From Acidimicrobiia bacterium (GTDB lineage Bacteria; Actinomycetota; Acidimicrobiia; Spongiisociales; ZC4RG35), in contig JANQOU010000006.1 in the NCBI GenBank assembly GCA_028285585.1, forward strand, positions 529,881 to 593,880: a stretch of 64,000 nt of DNA, read 5' to 3'. Shown one piece after another: positions 28,033 through 36,548 of the stretch. The position numbers were made by a program, and so were the translations under genes. The notes beneath the pieces were generated by a model, which was not told the DNA's origin, searched no databases, and was given only the letters and a program-made list of their open reading frames with translations. The first letter of the stretch is position 1, and the number at the start of each line of letters is the position of its first letter.

Positions 28033-28351
28033 TTTCGAATCCCTCCGTAGCTCTAAGGATTTCCGTAGAGTTCTCTCGAAGGGACGACGACGACGCCAGG
28101 GCGCCATCGTCATGGTCACCTCGCCAGGAAGACCAGGACCTCCTCGGCTCGGGCTCGTTGTTTCCCGGAGCAGCGGAAACGCTGTCACCCGGAACCGAAT
28201 CAAGAGACGGCTCAGGCATGCGGCTGCCGTCTCGCCACTACAACCAGGAATTGACTACGTGATCATCGCCAATAGCCAGGTGGCCGAGGTTTCCTTCGCC
28301 CGTCTTCAGGGTTGGTTGGACCGCGCCTTGTCGGAGGCCACGGATGCTTGA
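27944..28351 (+). CDS. rnpA: Ribonuclease P protein component, start nested in rpmH
   Basis: The conserved protein begins around '[20 protein letters not shown]' and contains the RNR motif '[25 protein letters not shown]'. Together with RNase P RNA it matures tRNA 5' ends. There is no ATG, GTG or TTG between the rpmH stop (28032) and the first conserved residues. Available starts are ATG 27944 and GTG 27971, both inside rpmH, or a CTG at 28025. The 135-aa length given here uses ATG 27944. Thermus rnpA is a known case of rpmH/rnpA overlap. Confidence 0.85.
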   Translation: MASVTECRPVLAAPLSVRAVRRVGSVSLPDFESLRSSKDFRRVLSKGRRRRQGAIVMVTSPGRPGPPRLGLVVSRSSGNAVTRNRIKRRLRHAAAVSPLQPGIDYVIIANSQVAEVSFARLQGWLDRALSEATDA

Positions 28352-28589
28352 GTTGTTGAGACCGCGGTCCTGGGTGGTGGGGCTGATAAGGACCTACCAA
28401 AAATTGGTAAGTTCCAACATGTCGCCGAACTGTCGCTATCAGCCAACCTGCTCGTCATACGCCGCGGAGGCAGTTGGCCGCTACGGGATCTTGCGTGGCG
28501 GATGGCTCGGGATCAGGCGGATCGGCCGCTGCCACCCCCTTCGCGAGGGTGGATACGACCCGGTCCCGGACCAATGGAGGACGCAGTAG
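28344..28589 (+). CDS. yidD: Membrane protein insertion efficiency factor YidD
   Basis: 81 aa. '[20 protein letters not shown]' and '[20 protein letters not shown]' then '[18 protein letters not shown]' are the YidD (DUF37) signature with its three conserved cysteines. Amphipathic N-terminus; assists YidC-dependent insertion. Overlaps the rnpA end and abuts yidC. Confidence 0.95.
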   Translation: MLELLRPRSWVVGLIRTYQKLVSSNMSPNCRYQPTCSSYAAEAVGRYGILRGGWLGIRRIGRCHPLREGGYDPVPDQWRTQ

Positions 28590-29474
28590 ATGGGTGCGCT
28601 ATTCGACTCACTGATCAGCCTTTTGGGAACCGTTCTCAGTTTTTTCTACGACCTGCTGGTTCCTGCACTCAGTTCTGGTCTCGGGTATGGGTTATCGATC
28701 ATCCTCCTCACGATTGCGATCAACATCGTGGTCTTCCCGCTGACCTTGAAGCAGACCAGGGCAACTCGGGCATTCACCGCCCTCCAGCCGACGATCAAGA
28801 AGATCCAGGCGGAGTACAAAGAAGATCCCCAGGAGATGCAACGTCAGCTGATGGCGGCGCAGAAAGAAGCCGGCGCCACACCGGGTGGGTGCCTCCTCCC
28901 GCTTCTCGTGCAGATGCCCATCTGGTTCGCTTTGTTCCGTTTGCTGCGAGACCCCCTGAATGCCGGTGGCAGCACGCCGTACGTCGATCCGGCGAGTGCA
29001 TTGGGTCTGTCGATCGCCGACGACGGAGGAAGCTCGTTCCTGGGGATGATGCTCGGCATCTCGCCGTCGCAAGCCATGGCCAATGGCATTACCTACGCAC
29101 TCCCCTACCTGATCATGATCGCCCTGATGGTTGCGACTCAGTACATCCAGCAGTGGCATGCCACCTACGGGCAAGACCGGCCCAACCAGCCGGGTGCCGG
29201 GGCCCAGCAGGCGATCACCCGGATAATGCCTTTGTTCATTGGGTTTATTAGCTGGAACTTCCCGGCAGGGCTCGTGCTCTACTGGGCCACGTCAAACCTG
29301 TTCCGGTTGGGCCAGCAAGTGTTGATCTTTCGTATAGACGGACGCCCTCAGGCACCAGGCACAGCAGCATCTGAGCCGGAATCGGCACCAGACCCCGATC
29401 AGGACGGTGAGTCGACGCCGAAGAAGCCACAGCAGGGCGCCGCCGACAAGCGTCGTAGACGCAGGAGGAGATGA
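28590..29474 (+). CDS. yidC: Membrane protein insertase YidC/Oxa1
   Basis: 294 aa. Membrane segments: 'GLGYGLSIILLTIAINIVVF', 'VQMPIWFALFRLLR', 'LIMIALMVATQYIQQW' and 'FISWNFPAGLVLYWATSNLF'. The last contains the Oxa1 P-A-G-L-x-L-Y-W motif. The hydrophilic-groove Arg is present in 'PLTLKQTRATRAF'. No large periplasmic domain, as in Gram-positive YidC. Lys/Arg-rich C-terminal tail (KRRRRRRR). Inserts membrane proteins alone or with Sec. Confidence 0.95.
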   Translation: MGALFDSLISLLGTVLSFFYDLLVPALSSGLGYGLSIILLTIAINIVVFPLTLKQTRATRAFTALQPTIKKIQAEYKEDPQEMQRQLMAAQKEAGATPGGCLLPLLVQMPIWFALFRLLRDPLNAGGSTPYVDPASALGLSIADDGGSSFLGMMLGISPSQAMANGITYALPYLIMIALMVATQYIQQWHATYGQDRPNQPGAGAQQAITRIMPLFIGFISWNFPAGLVLYWATSNLFRLGQQVLIFRIDGRPQAPGTAASEPESAPDPDQDGESTPKKPQQGAADKRRRRRRR

Positions 29475-30334
29475 CGTTGAGTTACGTCGAGATCGAAGTG
29501 AAGGCAAAAACCGTCGACCTAGCGGTCGAGGCTGCGATGCAGGAGCTGGGTATCGAAGATCGAGATCAGCTTTCTGTTGAGGTGGTCACCGAGCCCGTCA
29601 AGGGTTTTCTTGGCATGGGTGGGCAGGATGCGGTAGTCCGAGTGAAGCGTCGCAAGAAACAGCGACGCCGCGGCAACCGGCGCAAGGGCGGTTCACAGTC
29701 GACAGAGAAGCGGCCCAGTTCCTCACAACCCAAGAATCCACAGCGCGACCGTCAGAAGTCGGCTAAGAATGGGGGCGAACGGGGGTCAAAGGCCAAGAGC
29801 TCCAAACCCAGGGCTCCGGAGAAGAAAGAGAAGACAGTGAGTGACGATCGACCCGTTCTCCCAGTCGAAGAACAAGCACAGATCGCCAAGGACTTCCTTG
29901 AAGGGCTCGTGGATGTGTATGGGCTCGAGGGCACGGTCACCACTGAGGTCGAAGACGACGTGATCGTGGCTGATGTCTCCGGAGATCAAACCGAAGCTCT
30001 GGTCGGCGTTCGTGGCTCGGTGAGGTCGGCTATCCACGAATTGACCCGTACCGTCTTGCAAAAACACGCCCAAGACACTGCAAGATTCCGGCTTGACATC
30101 GCCGGCTATGCGGAGCGTCGCCGTCAGGCGTTGTCGATCTACGGAGAGCAATTGATCGACCAGCTCAAATCGGAGGGCGGCGAGATCATGCTGGAGCCGA
30201 TGAGCCCTGCTGACCGCAAGGTGATTCATGATGTGGCCGCGGCACACGACGGTATCGAGTCTTATTCCGAAGGTGAGCCCCCACGACGTTATGTGGTGCT
30301 TTCCAGCACCGCTGCTGTCTCGGAAGAGGAATAG
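29471..30334 (+). CDS. jag: RNA-binding protein Jag/KhpB (SpoIIIJ-associated)
   Basis: 287 aa, overlapping the yidC stop by ATGA. Jag-N domain at 1-55 ('EVVTEPVKGFLGMGGQDAVV'), a long Lys/Arg/Ser-rich linker (about 58-125), KH domain ('QTEALVGVRGSVRSAIHELT') and R3H domain ('AHDGIESYSEGEPPRRYVVL'). R3H is slightly altered (E-S-Y-S-E-G-E). Binds RNA, partner of KhpA in other bacteria. Last gene before a strong terminator. Confidence 0.92.
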   Translation: MTLSYVEIEVKAKTVDLAVEAAMQELGIEDRDQLSVEVVTEPVKGFLGMGGQDAVVRVKRRKKQRRRGNRRKGGSQSTEKRPSSSQPKNPQRDRQKSAKNGGERGSKAKSSKPRAPEKKEKTVSDDRPVLPVEEQAQIAKDFLEGLVDVYGLEGTVTTEVEDDVIVADVSGDQTEALVGVRGSVRSAIHELTRTVLQKHAQDTARFRLDIAGYAERRRQALSIYGEQLIDQLKSEGGEIMLEPMSPADRKVIHDVAAAHDGIESYSEGEPPRRYVVLSSTAAVSEEE

Positions 30335-30354
30335 CCCACCACAACACCGTGAAT

Positions 30355-30388
30355 AGCCCCCGGGTCCAGACACCCGGGGGCTATTTTG
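30355..30388 (+). terminator. Rho-independent terminator after jag
   Basis: AGCCCCCGGGT (30355-30365) and ACCCGGGGGCT (30372-30382) form an 11-bp perfect GC-rich stem with a 6-nt loop, followed by ATTTTGTTT. Ends the rpmH-to-jag transcript; parS begins in its T tract. Confidence 0.9.
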
Positions 30389-30988
30389 TTTCACGTGAAA
30401 CAGCTCTGGGTTGACATCTGTAGTTCGTATGGAGTTGATCTGACCGAGCATCAAGCTGCGCTTCTTGGCACCTATCGGGACTGGTTGGCTGACGAGGCGA
30501 TGGTTGCGGGCGGGATCGGGCCTAGAGAAGAGGAACGTCTCGACGAGCGACATATCGGAGATTCTTTGTTCTTCGGTGCGAAACTTCCGGATGTCGCAGA
30601 GGTGTGGGATCTGGGTTCCGGTGTCGGCTTGCCGGGCATACCTCTTGCGGTTCTCCGCCCTGAGACCGAGTTTGTGCTTCTCGATCGCGCCGGCCGGCGG
30701 GCTGACCTGATGAAACGGGCGGTTCGCATTCTCGATCTCGAGAATGTCCAGGTTCTACAAGGCGAAATTGCTCACATCCCGGAGCCGGTCCCAGCCATTG
30801 TCTCTCGTGCCACCCTTCCCCCCGACGTCGGAGGCAAGGCTCTATCCGCTTTGCTCCAGCCGGATGGCATCGCCATCGTCGGCGGGTCTTGGCGGGAACG
30901 GCCGATCTACGAAGACTGGGAGACACACGACGTGGGCAGTGAAGTCCTTGACCATCCGGTCTGGCTTCTTATCATGCGCCCGCGATGA
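30386..30988 (+). CDS. rsmG: 16S rRNA (guanine527-N7)-methyltransferase RsmG
   Basis: 200 aa from TTG 30386 (GTG 30395 is an alternative). 'VWDLGSGVGLPGIPLAVLRP' is the SAM-binding motif I of GidB/RsmG, followed by 'FVLLDRAGRRADLMKRAVRI' and 'VVSRATLPPD'-like 'AIVSRATLPPDVGG'. Methylates 16S rRNA G527; loss is linked to streptomycin resistance. The N-terminus 'MFHVKQ' is the parS sequence translated, common in actinobacteria. Its end overlaps parA by 4 bp. Confidence 0.93.
   Translation: MFHVKQLWVDICSSYGVDLTEHQAALLGTYRDWLADEAMVAGGIGPREEERLDERHIGDSLFFGAKLPDVAEVWDLGSGVGLPGIPLAVLRPETEFVLLDRAGRRADLMKRAVRILDLENVQVLQGEIAHIPEPVPAIVSRATLPPDVGGKALSALLQPDGIAIVGGSWRERPIYEDWETHDVGSEVLDHPVWLLIMRPR
30387..30402. 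other. parS centromere site
   Basis: TGTTTCACGTGAAACA is a perfect match to the bacterial ParB-binding parS consensus. It overlaps the 5' end of rsmG, so rsmG starts F-H-V-K. ParB would nucleate here to segregate the origin. Confidence 0.93.
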
Positions 30989-31767
30989 GCAAACCAATAG
31001 TTGTCGCTCTGGCCAACCAGAAGGGCGGGGTGGGGAAGTCCACCACCGCCATCAACTTGGGCGCATCACTGGCCTTCCAGGATCAAAGAGTGCTTCTCAT
31101 CGATCTCGACCCACAAGGAAATGCCTCCAGTGGTCTTGGCATCGAGCGAACCGACATCGAAGTCTCTGTGTATGACGTATTGCTGAAAGAGTCAGATCTG
31201 GAAGACGCCATAGAACCGACCTCGGTGCGAAATCTCTATGTGCTCCCGGCCACGATCGACCTTGCCGGGGCCGAGATCGAGTTGGTTTCGATGTTTTCAC
31301 GTGAAACCAGGCTGAGAAGTGCCATCGAGGAGTGCGACGAGAAATTCGACGTGATCCTGATCGATTGCCCTCCTTCGTTGGGTCTTCTCACCGTCAACGC
31401 CTTGGTTGCTGCCGAGGAAGTGATAATTCCGATCCAGTGTGAGTACTACGCACTTGAAGGTTTGAGCCAGCTGCTCAAGAACGTCGAGCTGGTCACCTCA
31501 AACCTCAATCCTGACTTGAAGGTGGGGGGAGTGGTGCTGACGATGTACGACGCCAGGACCAAGCTCTCCAAAGACGTCGCTCAGCAGATCCGGGACTACT
31601 TCGGTGATGTCGCCTACAAAGCGGTGGTGCCAAGGTCGGTGCGTCTCTCTGAGGCCCCTTCCTACGGCGAGCCGATCGAGGCGTTCGACCCCATGAGTCG
31701 TGGAGCCATTGCTTATCGTCATCTTGGGCGTGAGTTCCTCGAGCGACACGGCTTGGAGGCGAAGTGA
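30985..31767 (+). CDS. parA: Chromosome-partitioning ATPase ParA/Soj
   Basis: 260 aa. Deviant Walker A 'ALANQKGGVGKSTTAINLGA', Walker A' 'VLLIDLDPQGNASSGLG', Walker B 'VILIDCPPSLGLLTVNAL' and C-terminal DNA-binding basic residues. Works with ParB and parS to pull origins apart. A second parS-like site (31293-31308) lies within this gene. Confidence 0.96.
   Translation: MSKPIVVALANQKGGVGKSTTAINLGASLAFQDQRVLLIDLDPQGNASSGLGIERTDIEVSVYDVLLKESDLEDAIEPTSVRNLYVLPATIDLAGAEIELVSMFSRETRLRSAIEECDEKFDVILIDCPPSLGLLTVNALVAAEEVIIPIQCEYYALEGLSQLLKNVELVTSNLNPDLKVGGVVLTMYDARTKLSKDVAQQIRDYFGDVAYKAVVPRSVRLSEAPSYGEPIEAFDPMSRGAIAYRHLGREFLERHGLEAK
31293..31308. other. Second parS-like site inside parA
   Basis: GTTTTCACGTGAAACC matches TGTTTCACGTGAAACA at 13 of 16 positions with the central TTTCACGTGAAAC intact. 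0.9 kb from the perfect parS, as clustering around the origin would predict. Confidence 0.8.
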
Positions 31768-32624
31768 TGAGTGCGCGCAAGGCAGGTCTGGGACGTGGCC
31801 TCGAGGCGTTGATCCCTTCTGATACTGATCAGGAAGAGGCTGCTGAGTTTCTCCAGGTGCCCGTTGATCAGATCGTCCCCAACCCGGACCAGCCCCGGTC
31901 TCATTTCGACGACGCTGCGCTCAGTGAGTTGAGTGATTCGATCAAGGAAGTGGGAGTGCTTCAGCCCATCGTGGTGAGCTCGTCCGACGACGGTTACGTG
32001 CTGATCGCCGGCGAGAGACGATGGCGCGCCGCCAAGGCAGCGGGTCTGGGCGAGGTCCCTGCCGTTATCAGGGGGAAGTCGGGTGAGTCGACCTTGGTGG
32101 AGGCGCTGGTCGAGAACGTGCAGCGCCAGGACCTGACTCCGCTCGAGGAGGCGCATGCCTATCGCCAACTCCTGGAAAATTATGGAATGAACCAGGAGAG
32201 TGTCGCCGACCGAGTCGGCAAGTCGCGGCCCGCAGTGTCGAACACCCTGCGACTGCTTCAGCTTCCCGGTCCGATTCAGGTGATGGTTGACAGTGGGGCT
32301 CTTTCAGCCGGTGCCGCCCGGGCGTTGCTCGGCCTTGAAGACGAGAAGTACGCGCTCTACCTTGCGGACAGGGCCTCGTCGGAGGGCTGGTCGGTTCGTC
32401 AGGTCGAAGAAGCGGTGAAGTTGCGCCGTGACATGGACAGCCCGGCCAAGGCGAGTGGCGACGTCCGGCAGCTTCGTCCAGTGGAGATCATTGAGCTAGA
32501 GCAGAGGCTGGCGGAGCATCTCGGAGCGAAGGTGAAGATCAACTACCGCAACGAGAAGGGGAAGCTCGAGATTCGGTTCGGCACCTTGGAGGAGTTGGAG
32601 CGGATCTACCGGATCATCTCGTAG
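31767..32624 (+). CDS. parB: Chromosome-partitioning protein ParB
   Basis: 285 aa from ATG 31767, one base into the parA stop (GTG 31764 is an alternative). 'ARKAGLGRGLEALIP' start, CTPase motifs 'DQIVPNPDQPRSHFD' and 'AGERRWRAAKAAGL', 'VEALVENVQRQDLTPLEEA', and HTH 'VADRVGKSRPAVSNTLRLLQ'. Spreads as a CTP-dependent clamp from parS. Its 3' end overlaps the CwlM-like gene (opposite strand) by 11 bp. Confidence 0.96.
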   Translation: MSARKAGLGRGLEALIPSDTDQEEAAEFLQVPVDQIVPNPDQPRSHFDDAALSELSDSIKEVGVLQPIVVSSSDDGYVLIAGERRWRAAKAAGLGEVPAVIRGKSGESTLVEALVENVQRQDLTPLEEAHAYRQLLENYGMNQESVADRVGKSRPAVSNTLRLLQLPGPIQVMVDSGALSAGAARALLGLEDEKYALYLADRASSEGWSVRQVEEAVKLRRDMDSPAKASGDVRQLRPVEIIELEQRLAEHLGAKVKINYRNEKGKLEIRFGTLEELERIYRIIS

Positions 32625-33573
32625 CGGTCGAGAAGAAGCTGGCAAGCCCCTCGGCGACGGCGTAGCCGAGCTTCTCGGTGAGGTCGTGATGAGACACCAC
32701 GGCTGCCGGTGCCCTGGTTTCTTTCAGCATCGCCCCGGCACGGCCCTCGACTTCCAACCCCACCGACTCCGCGATCGAGGTGGCCAGCTTCTCACCTGCC
32801 TCCGACTTGCTGTGCTCAGAGGCGAAGAAGAACACCGCCTCTTGCTCCATGGCGACTCGGAAGGCAACGATCACATCTGATCCGAGGCGGTTGGCTCGTC
32901 GAGCACTCAACCGCTCAGGGATGTTGGTGTCCTGCGATCTCGACAACATCGGGATCCCGCCCGCCTCCTGGATTGCCAACGCAGCCGCTGTGGCTGCCTC
33001 CCAAGCTTGCGCCGCCTCGTGTGGGTCCCGGCACGCGGCGTCGAGATACACCCTGGTGCCGGCAATCGACGGGGGGAGACGGCGCATCCATTCCCGCTCC
33101 CGGATGGAATGCCTGCCGGCTTTCATCTCACCCCGGGTCACGAGTCTTATCTCGGTCACCACTTCGGGGCCGACTTTTCCATCTTCTGCCAGGTTGCGGT
33201 TGTGTTGGAAGTCGATGACAGCATGCTCCGACTCCGGGCCGAAGATCCCGTCGACCTTCCCTGCGTCGAATCCGAGGGAGTTGAGGCGTGATTGGAGCTC
33301 GGAGACATCTTCGCCCCGAATCATCGGACGTCGCATGAACAGAAGACGATCTCCCAGCCGATAGCCCGCTTCGTAGAGCGATCGCCAGGTGTTCGGGCCC
33401 ACTATCCCGTCGGCGTCCAGCCCCTTTGCTTTCTGGAAGTGGAGCACGGCGTCCCTGGTTGAGTCCCCGAAAGTCCCCCTATCGTCTTCTCCGGACTCGA
33501 ATCCGAGCGCGGCTAGCCGATCCTGGATATCACGGATCGCAGTGCCTTCATCGCCGAGGCGGTAGAGACGCAT
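32614..33573 (-). CDS. CwlM-like protein: two peptidoglycan-binding domains plus degenerate amidase_3
   Basis: 319 aa from ATG 33573. Two PG_binding_1 repeats: 'GTAIRDIQDRLAALGF' with 'HFQKAKGLDADGIVGPNTW', and 'GEDVSELQSRLNSLGFDAG' with 'DFQHNRNLAEDGKVGPEV'. Next is an amidase_3-like domain, but its zinc sites look lost: where DPGHGG is expected it reads 'RVYLDAACRD', and where S-I-H-x-N is expected it reads 'DVIVAFRV'. No signal peptide. In mycobacteria, CwlM at the same locus (trxB-trxA-cwlM-parB) is a cytoplasmic activator of MurA. Here a regulatory, non-catalytic role is inferred. Confidence 0.82.
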   Translation of the reverse strand: MRLYRLGDEGTAIRDIQDRLAALGFESGEDDRGTFGDSTRDAVLHFQKAKGLDADGIVGPNTWRSLYEAGYRLGDRLLFMRRPMIRGEDVSELQSRLNSLGFDAGKVDGIFGPESEHAVIDFQHNRNLAEDGKVGPEVVTEIRLVTRGEMKAGRHSIREREWMRRLPPSIAGTRVYLDAACRDPHEAAQAWEAATAAALAIQEAGGIPMLSRSQDTNIPERLSARRANRLGSDVIVAFRVAMEQEAVFFFASEHSKSEAGEKLATSIAESVGLEVEGRAGAMLKETRAPAAVVSHHDLTEKLGYAVAEGLASFFSTATR

Positions 33574-33645
33574 CACAGGGAGTCTATGAGGCCCCCTGCC
33601 GCTTTCTGTGGTGGCAGACGACCGTCAGTGTCTGCCGGGATGGCT

Positions 33646-33969
33646 CTAGGCGGTGACGTACTCCGCGAGGTCGGCCATCAGCTTGTGCTTGGGCGCAGCT
33701 CCCACGATTCGCTTCTTCTCGACGCCATCCTGGAACAGGATCAGTGTCGGGATGCTCATCACATCGTGAGCGGCGGCCGTCTGCGGGTTGTGGTCGACGT
33801 TGAGCTTGCCGATGCTGAAGCCGTCGTGCTCCGAAGCGATCTCCTCGAGAACCGGGGCAATCACACGACACGGGCCACACCACTCGGCCCAGAAGTCGAC
33901 GAGGATGGGCTTGTCGGCGGTGATGGCGTCGTTGAACGATCCATCGTTGAGGGTGACTATCTCTGCCAT
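33646..33969 (-). CDS. trxA: Thioredoxin
   Basis: 107 aa. 'ILVDFWAEWCGPCRVIAPVL' is the thioredoxin active site WCGPC. Full single-domain length. Reduces disulfides using electrons from the adjacent trxB product; the TGA-containing AhpD-like protein at 16372 could be another client. Confidence 0.96.
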   Translation of the reverse strand: MAEIVTLNDGSFNDAITADKPILVDFWAEWCGPCRVIAPVLEEIASEHDGFSIGKLNVDHNPQTAAAHDVMSIPTLILFQDGVEKKRIVGAAPKHKLMADLAEYVTA

Positions 33970-34017
33970 TTCTTTAGCTCCTTGGCTTGTCCTTGGTGAA
34001 CCTGTCGGTTGGCCCGG

Positions 34018-34944
34018 TCATTCCTGGCCGGCCAGCCATCTCTCGGCGTCAATGGCGGCCATGCAGCCGGTGCCCGCGGCGGTCACGGCCTGTCTGTAGG
34101 TGTGGTCGGCTACGTCGCCGGCAGCGAAGACGCCGGCCACCGAGGTGTGCGTGTCTCCGTCGTACCCGTTGACCAGATACCCGTTCTCGTCGAGATCGAG
34201 CTGATCAATGAACAACTCGGTTGTCGGCTTGTGCCCGATGGCGACGAACACGCCGTCGGTGGCCATCTTGGATGATTCGCCTGTGGCGGTGTCCTCCAGG
34301 GTCACTCCTGTGACTACATCGTCGCCGACGATCTCGGTCACGACAGCGTTCCAGCGGATGTCGATCTTCGGATGCTCCATCACCCGCTGCGCCATGATCT
34401 TGGAGGCTCTGAACTCGTCTCTGCGATGCACGACGGTGACCTTCTTGGCAAATTTGGTGAGAAAGAGAGCCTCTTCCATGGCGGTGTCACCGCCACCGAC
34501 GACAACCAGGTCGTCGTCGCGGAAGAAGAATCCGTCACAGGTGGCACAAGCGGAGACTCCTTTTCCGGTCAGCTCCTGCTCGCCGGGGATGCCCAGCCAC
34601 TTGGCCGAGGCTCCGGTGGCCACGATGACGGCGTCGGCGGTGTACTCGTCGGCCCCCACGTCGACCTTGAAAGGTCTCACCGAGAAGTCAACGTTTGTCA
34701 CGTCGACCTGGTGCAGCCTCGCCCCGAACCGTTCCGCCTGCTTGCGGAACTGATCCATCAGCTCAGGGCCCATGATCCCGTCGGGGAAGCCCGGATAGTT
34801 CTCCACGTCGGTTGTGATCATCAATTGGCCACCCGCGGCGGAACCTTCAAAAACCAGCGGGTCCATGTCGGCGCGCGCCGCATATAACGCAGCGGTGAGG
34901 CCGGCGGGGCCCGACCCAATGATTATCAATCGCTCGTGTGTCAT
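34018..34944 (-). CDS. trxB: Thioredoxin-disulfide reductase
   Basis: 308 aa from ATG 34944; the frame extends further but '[20 protein letters not shown]' must lie near the start. The FAD-binding GxGxxG, redox '[20 protein letters not shown]' (CATC), NADPH site '[14 protein letters not shown]' and C-terminal '[20 protein letters not shown]' are all present. Cytoplasmic NADPH-thioredoxin reductase. Overlaps the upstream membrane protein gene by 4 bp. Confidence 0.96.
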   Translation of the reverse strand: MTHERLIIIGSGPAGLTAALYAARADMDPLVFEGSAAGGQLMITTDVENYPGFPDGIMGPELMDQFRKQAERFGARLHQVDVTNVDFSVRPFKVDVGADEYTADAVIVATGASAKWLGIPGEQELTGKGVSACATCDGFFFRDDDLVVVGGGDTAMEEALFLTKFAKKVTVVHRRDEFRASKIMAQRVMEHPKIDIRWNAVVTEIVGDDVVTGVTLEDTATGESSKMATDGVFVAIGHKPTTELFIDQLDLDENGYLVNGYDGDTHTSVAGVFAAGDVADHTYRQAVTAAGTGCMAAIDAERWLAGQE

Positions 34945-35213
34945 TCCTCTTTCCTCTTGTTCCACATGTAGCCACCGATGGCCACCAGGACTGCCCCGAA
35001 GACCCCAAACGCCCCAGCTGTGGTCAGGGGGATCTCCAAAGCGCCAAAGATCGTCCATATGAGGAAGATCACTGCCAACAACCCAAACGTGCCCGCCAGG
35101 ATTCCCAGACCGGTGATCGTCACCGCCTTGCGAATCCGGTCGACCGTCATCTCCCGGACACGAGTTGCGACCTGCTCGAGTAGGTCGGCGAATCTGGTTG
35201 CGTACTCGTGCAT
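34941..35213 (-). CDS. Small membrane protein (phage-holin-3_6-like)
   Basis: 90 aa with an amphipathic N-terminal helix ('[20 protein letters not shown]') and two hydrophobic stretches ('[20 protein letters not shown]', '[18 protein letters not shown]'), then a KRKEE tail. Resembles the 'phage holin family'/DUF1469 proteins that are common in actinobacteria but not phage-derived. Translationally coupled to trxB. Function unknown. Confidence 0.7.
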   Translation of the reverse strand: MHEYATRFADLLEQVATRVREMTVDRIRKAVTITGLGILAGTFGLLAVIFLIWTIFGALEIPLTTAGAFGVFGAVLVAIGGYMWNKRKEE

Positions 35214-35246
35214 CCGGCTACAGGTTAGTTGTGCGAGGACTCGCGA

Positions 35247-35981
35247 CTATTCGTCGATGTAGCTCACGAGACAGAGGTCGGCTTGGACGAAGGTGATCGG
35301 TGTGTCGGGCCCGAGCACCTCACCGTCCGGGATGGCGAGCAGATAGAGCTCATCTTCGACCACCTCGCCTATCACCTGGTGATCACCGAGCCCGGCAGTC
35401 TCGAGGCAGCTACTCTTCTGCTCCTTGGTGCGTGTCTGCTCGCTGCTCAGCTCGCCCGAGCGAGCCTGGGCCGCCAACTCGGCGAAGACCTCGACGGGCG
35501 GCATCGCCATGTCGAGAGCAGCGGCCCCTTCCAAGTCTTCCTCCGTCGAGGTTGCTGCCGTCGTTTCGGCTGCCTCCGTTTCACCGGCTCCGGCGCCGTC
35601 GAGGCTGGAGCTGATGTTGGCGAAGCTCTGGACGAAATCAGTGCTGTCGTTGCCTCCGGCTAGGTCGACTGCGAGTAACAGGCCAACGACCACAAACAAC
35701 CCGGCGGCGGCAAAGGACCATCGCAACGCCCAAGGGGCCTTCGTCTTCGTCGCCCGGGGTTGTGACTGGAGCTGGCTCCAGACGTCGCGACGCAGCACGG
35801 CCTGCTCGCTTTCAGTGAGTGTCACGTTGGGAATCGACGTCAGTGCGTCGTATGCGAGCTTCTGTGCCTCGTACTCCTCGCGGTGTGCCCGGGAGGACTC
35901 GACCAGGGCGCGGGCTTCTGACTCGTCATCAAGACGACCTTCGACCAAGGCCGATATGAGCTCGATGTCTCGCTTACGCAT
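35247..35981 (-). CDS. Putative membrane anti-sigma factor
   Basis: 244 aa. The cytoplasmic N-terminus ('DIELISALVEGRLDDESEAR') resembles anti-sigma binding helices but lacks the H-x-x-x-C-x-x-C zinc motif. One membrane segment follows ('SFAAAGLFVVVGLLLAVDLA', about 88-107), then an acidic Thr/Ala-rich outer linker and a small outer domain with Cys pair. Located 18 bp downstream of the ECF sigma gene, the position of the SigM anti-sigma in mycobacteria. The linker shares F-x-N-ISSSLDGAG with the DUF4349 lipoprotein at 9994. Confidence 0.75.
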   Translation of the reverse strand: MRKRDIELISALVEGRLDDESEARALVESSRAHREEYEAQKLAYDALTSIPNVTLTESEQAVLRRDVWSQLQSQPRATKTKAPWALRWSFAAAGLFVVVGLLLAVDLAGGNDSTDFVQSFANISSSLDGAGAGETEAAETTAATSTEEDLEGAAALDMAMPPVEVFAELAAQARSGELSSEQTRTKEQKSSCLETAGLGDHQVIGEVVEDELYLLAIPDGEVLGPDTPITFVQADLCLVSYIDE

Positions 35982-35999
35982 CGCAAACCTTTGATGTCG

Positions 36000-36548
36000 T
36001 CATGTTGCTGTTTGGTTCCCTAGATGTTTTGCCAGCAGCCTGCGGCCTCTGAAGACACGTGACTTCACCGTGCCGACCGGAACCCCCAGCACTTCCGCGG
36101 TCTCCGGCAGTGACATGCCTTCCACGTCCGACAAGACAACGGCGGCTCGGAACTCCGGTGGCAGTGAGTCGAGGGCCTCCCGGAGGCCCGGGCGGAGCCC
36201 AGCAGCCTCGACCGCATCGAGAGCGCTCTGGTCTGCCGGGTCGAGATGGTCGGGGAGGGGCTCAGCCGGCCTTCGCTTCTGCTTGCGCAGCTGGTCGTAG
36301 CAGGTGTTGACGGCGATCCGGTACAGCCATGTGCCCACGGCGGCCTTTCCTTGGAATTGGTGGGCTTTGCGGAACGCGGTCAGAAAGGTCTCTTGGGTGG
36401 CGTCGAGCGCCTTCTCACGGTCGCCCATGATCCGCAGGCTGACAGAGAACACACGGTTCTCGTGAGTGCGCATGATGTCGGTGAAGGCTTCGTGGTCGCC
36501 TTTCGCCACGCGCGCCAGAAGCTCGGCGTCATGGGAAGGAGCGGTCAC
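36000..36548 (-). CDS. ECF RNA polymerase sigma factor, SigM-like by position
   Basis: 182 aa from GTG 36548, which overlaps the pseudokinase stop as GTGA; long upstream extensions in the same frame are not conserved-looking. Sigma2 region 'ALDATQETFLTAFRKAHQF' and 'TWLYRIAVNTCYDQLRKQKR'; sigma4 'SLPETAEVLGVPVGTVKSRV'. The locus order (sigma, anti-sigma, trxB, trxA, cwlM) matches sigM in M. tuberculosis. Probably released by the downstream membrane anti-sigma under redox or envelope stress. Confidence 0.92.
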   Translation of the reverse strand: MTAPSHDAELLARVAKGDHEAFTDIMRTHENRVFSVSLRIMGDREKALDATQETFLTAFRKAHQFQGKAAVGTWLYRIAVNTCYDQLRKQKRRPAEPLPDHLDPADQSALDAVEAAGLRPGLREALDSLPPEFRAAVVLSDVEGMSLPETAEVLGVPVGTVKSRVFRGRRLLAKHLGNQTAT

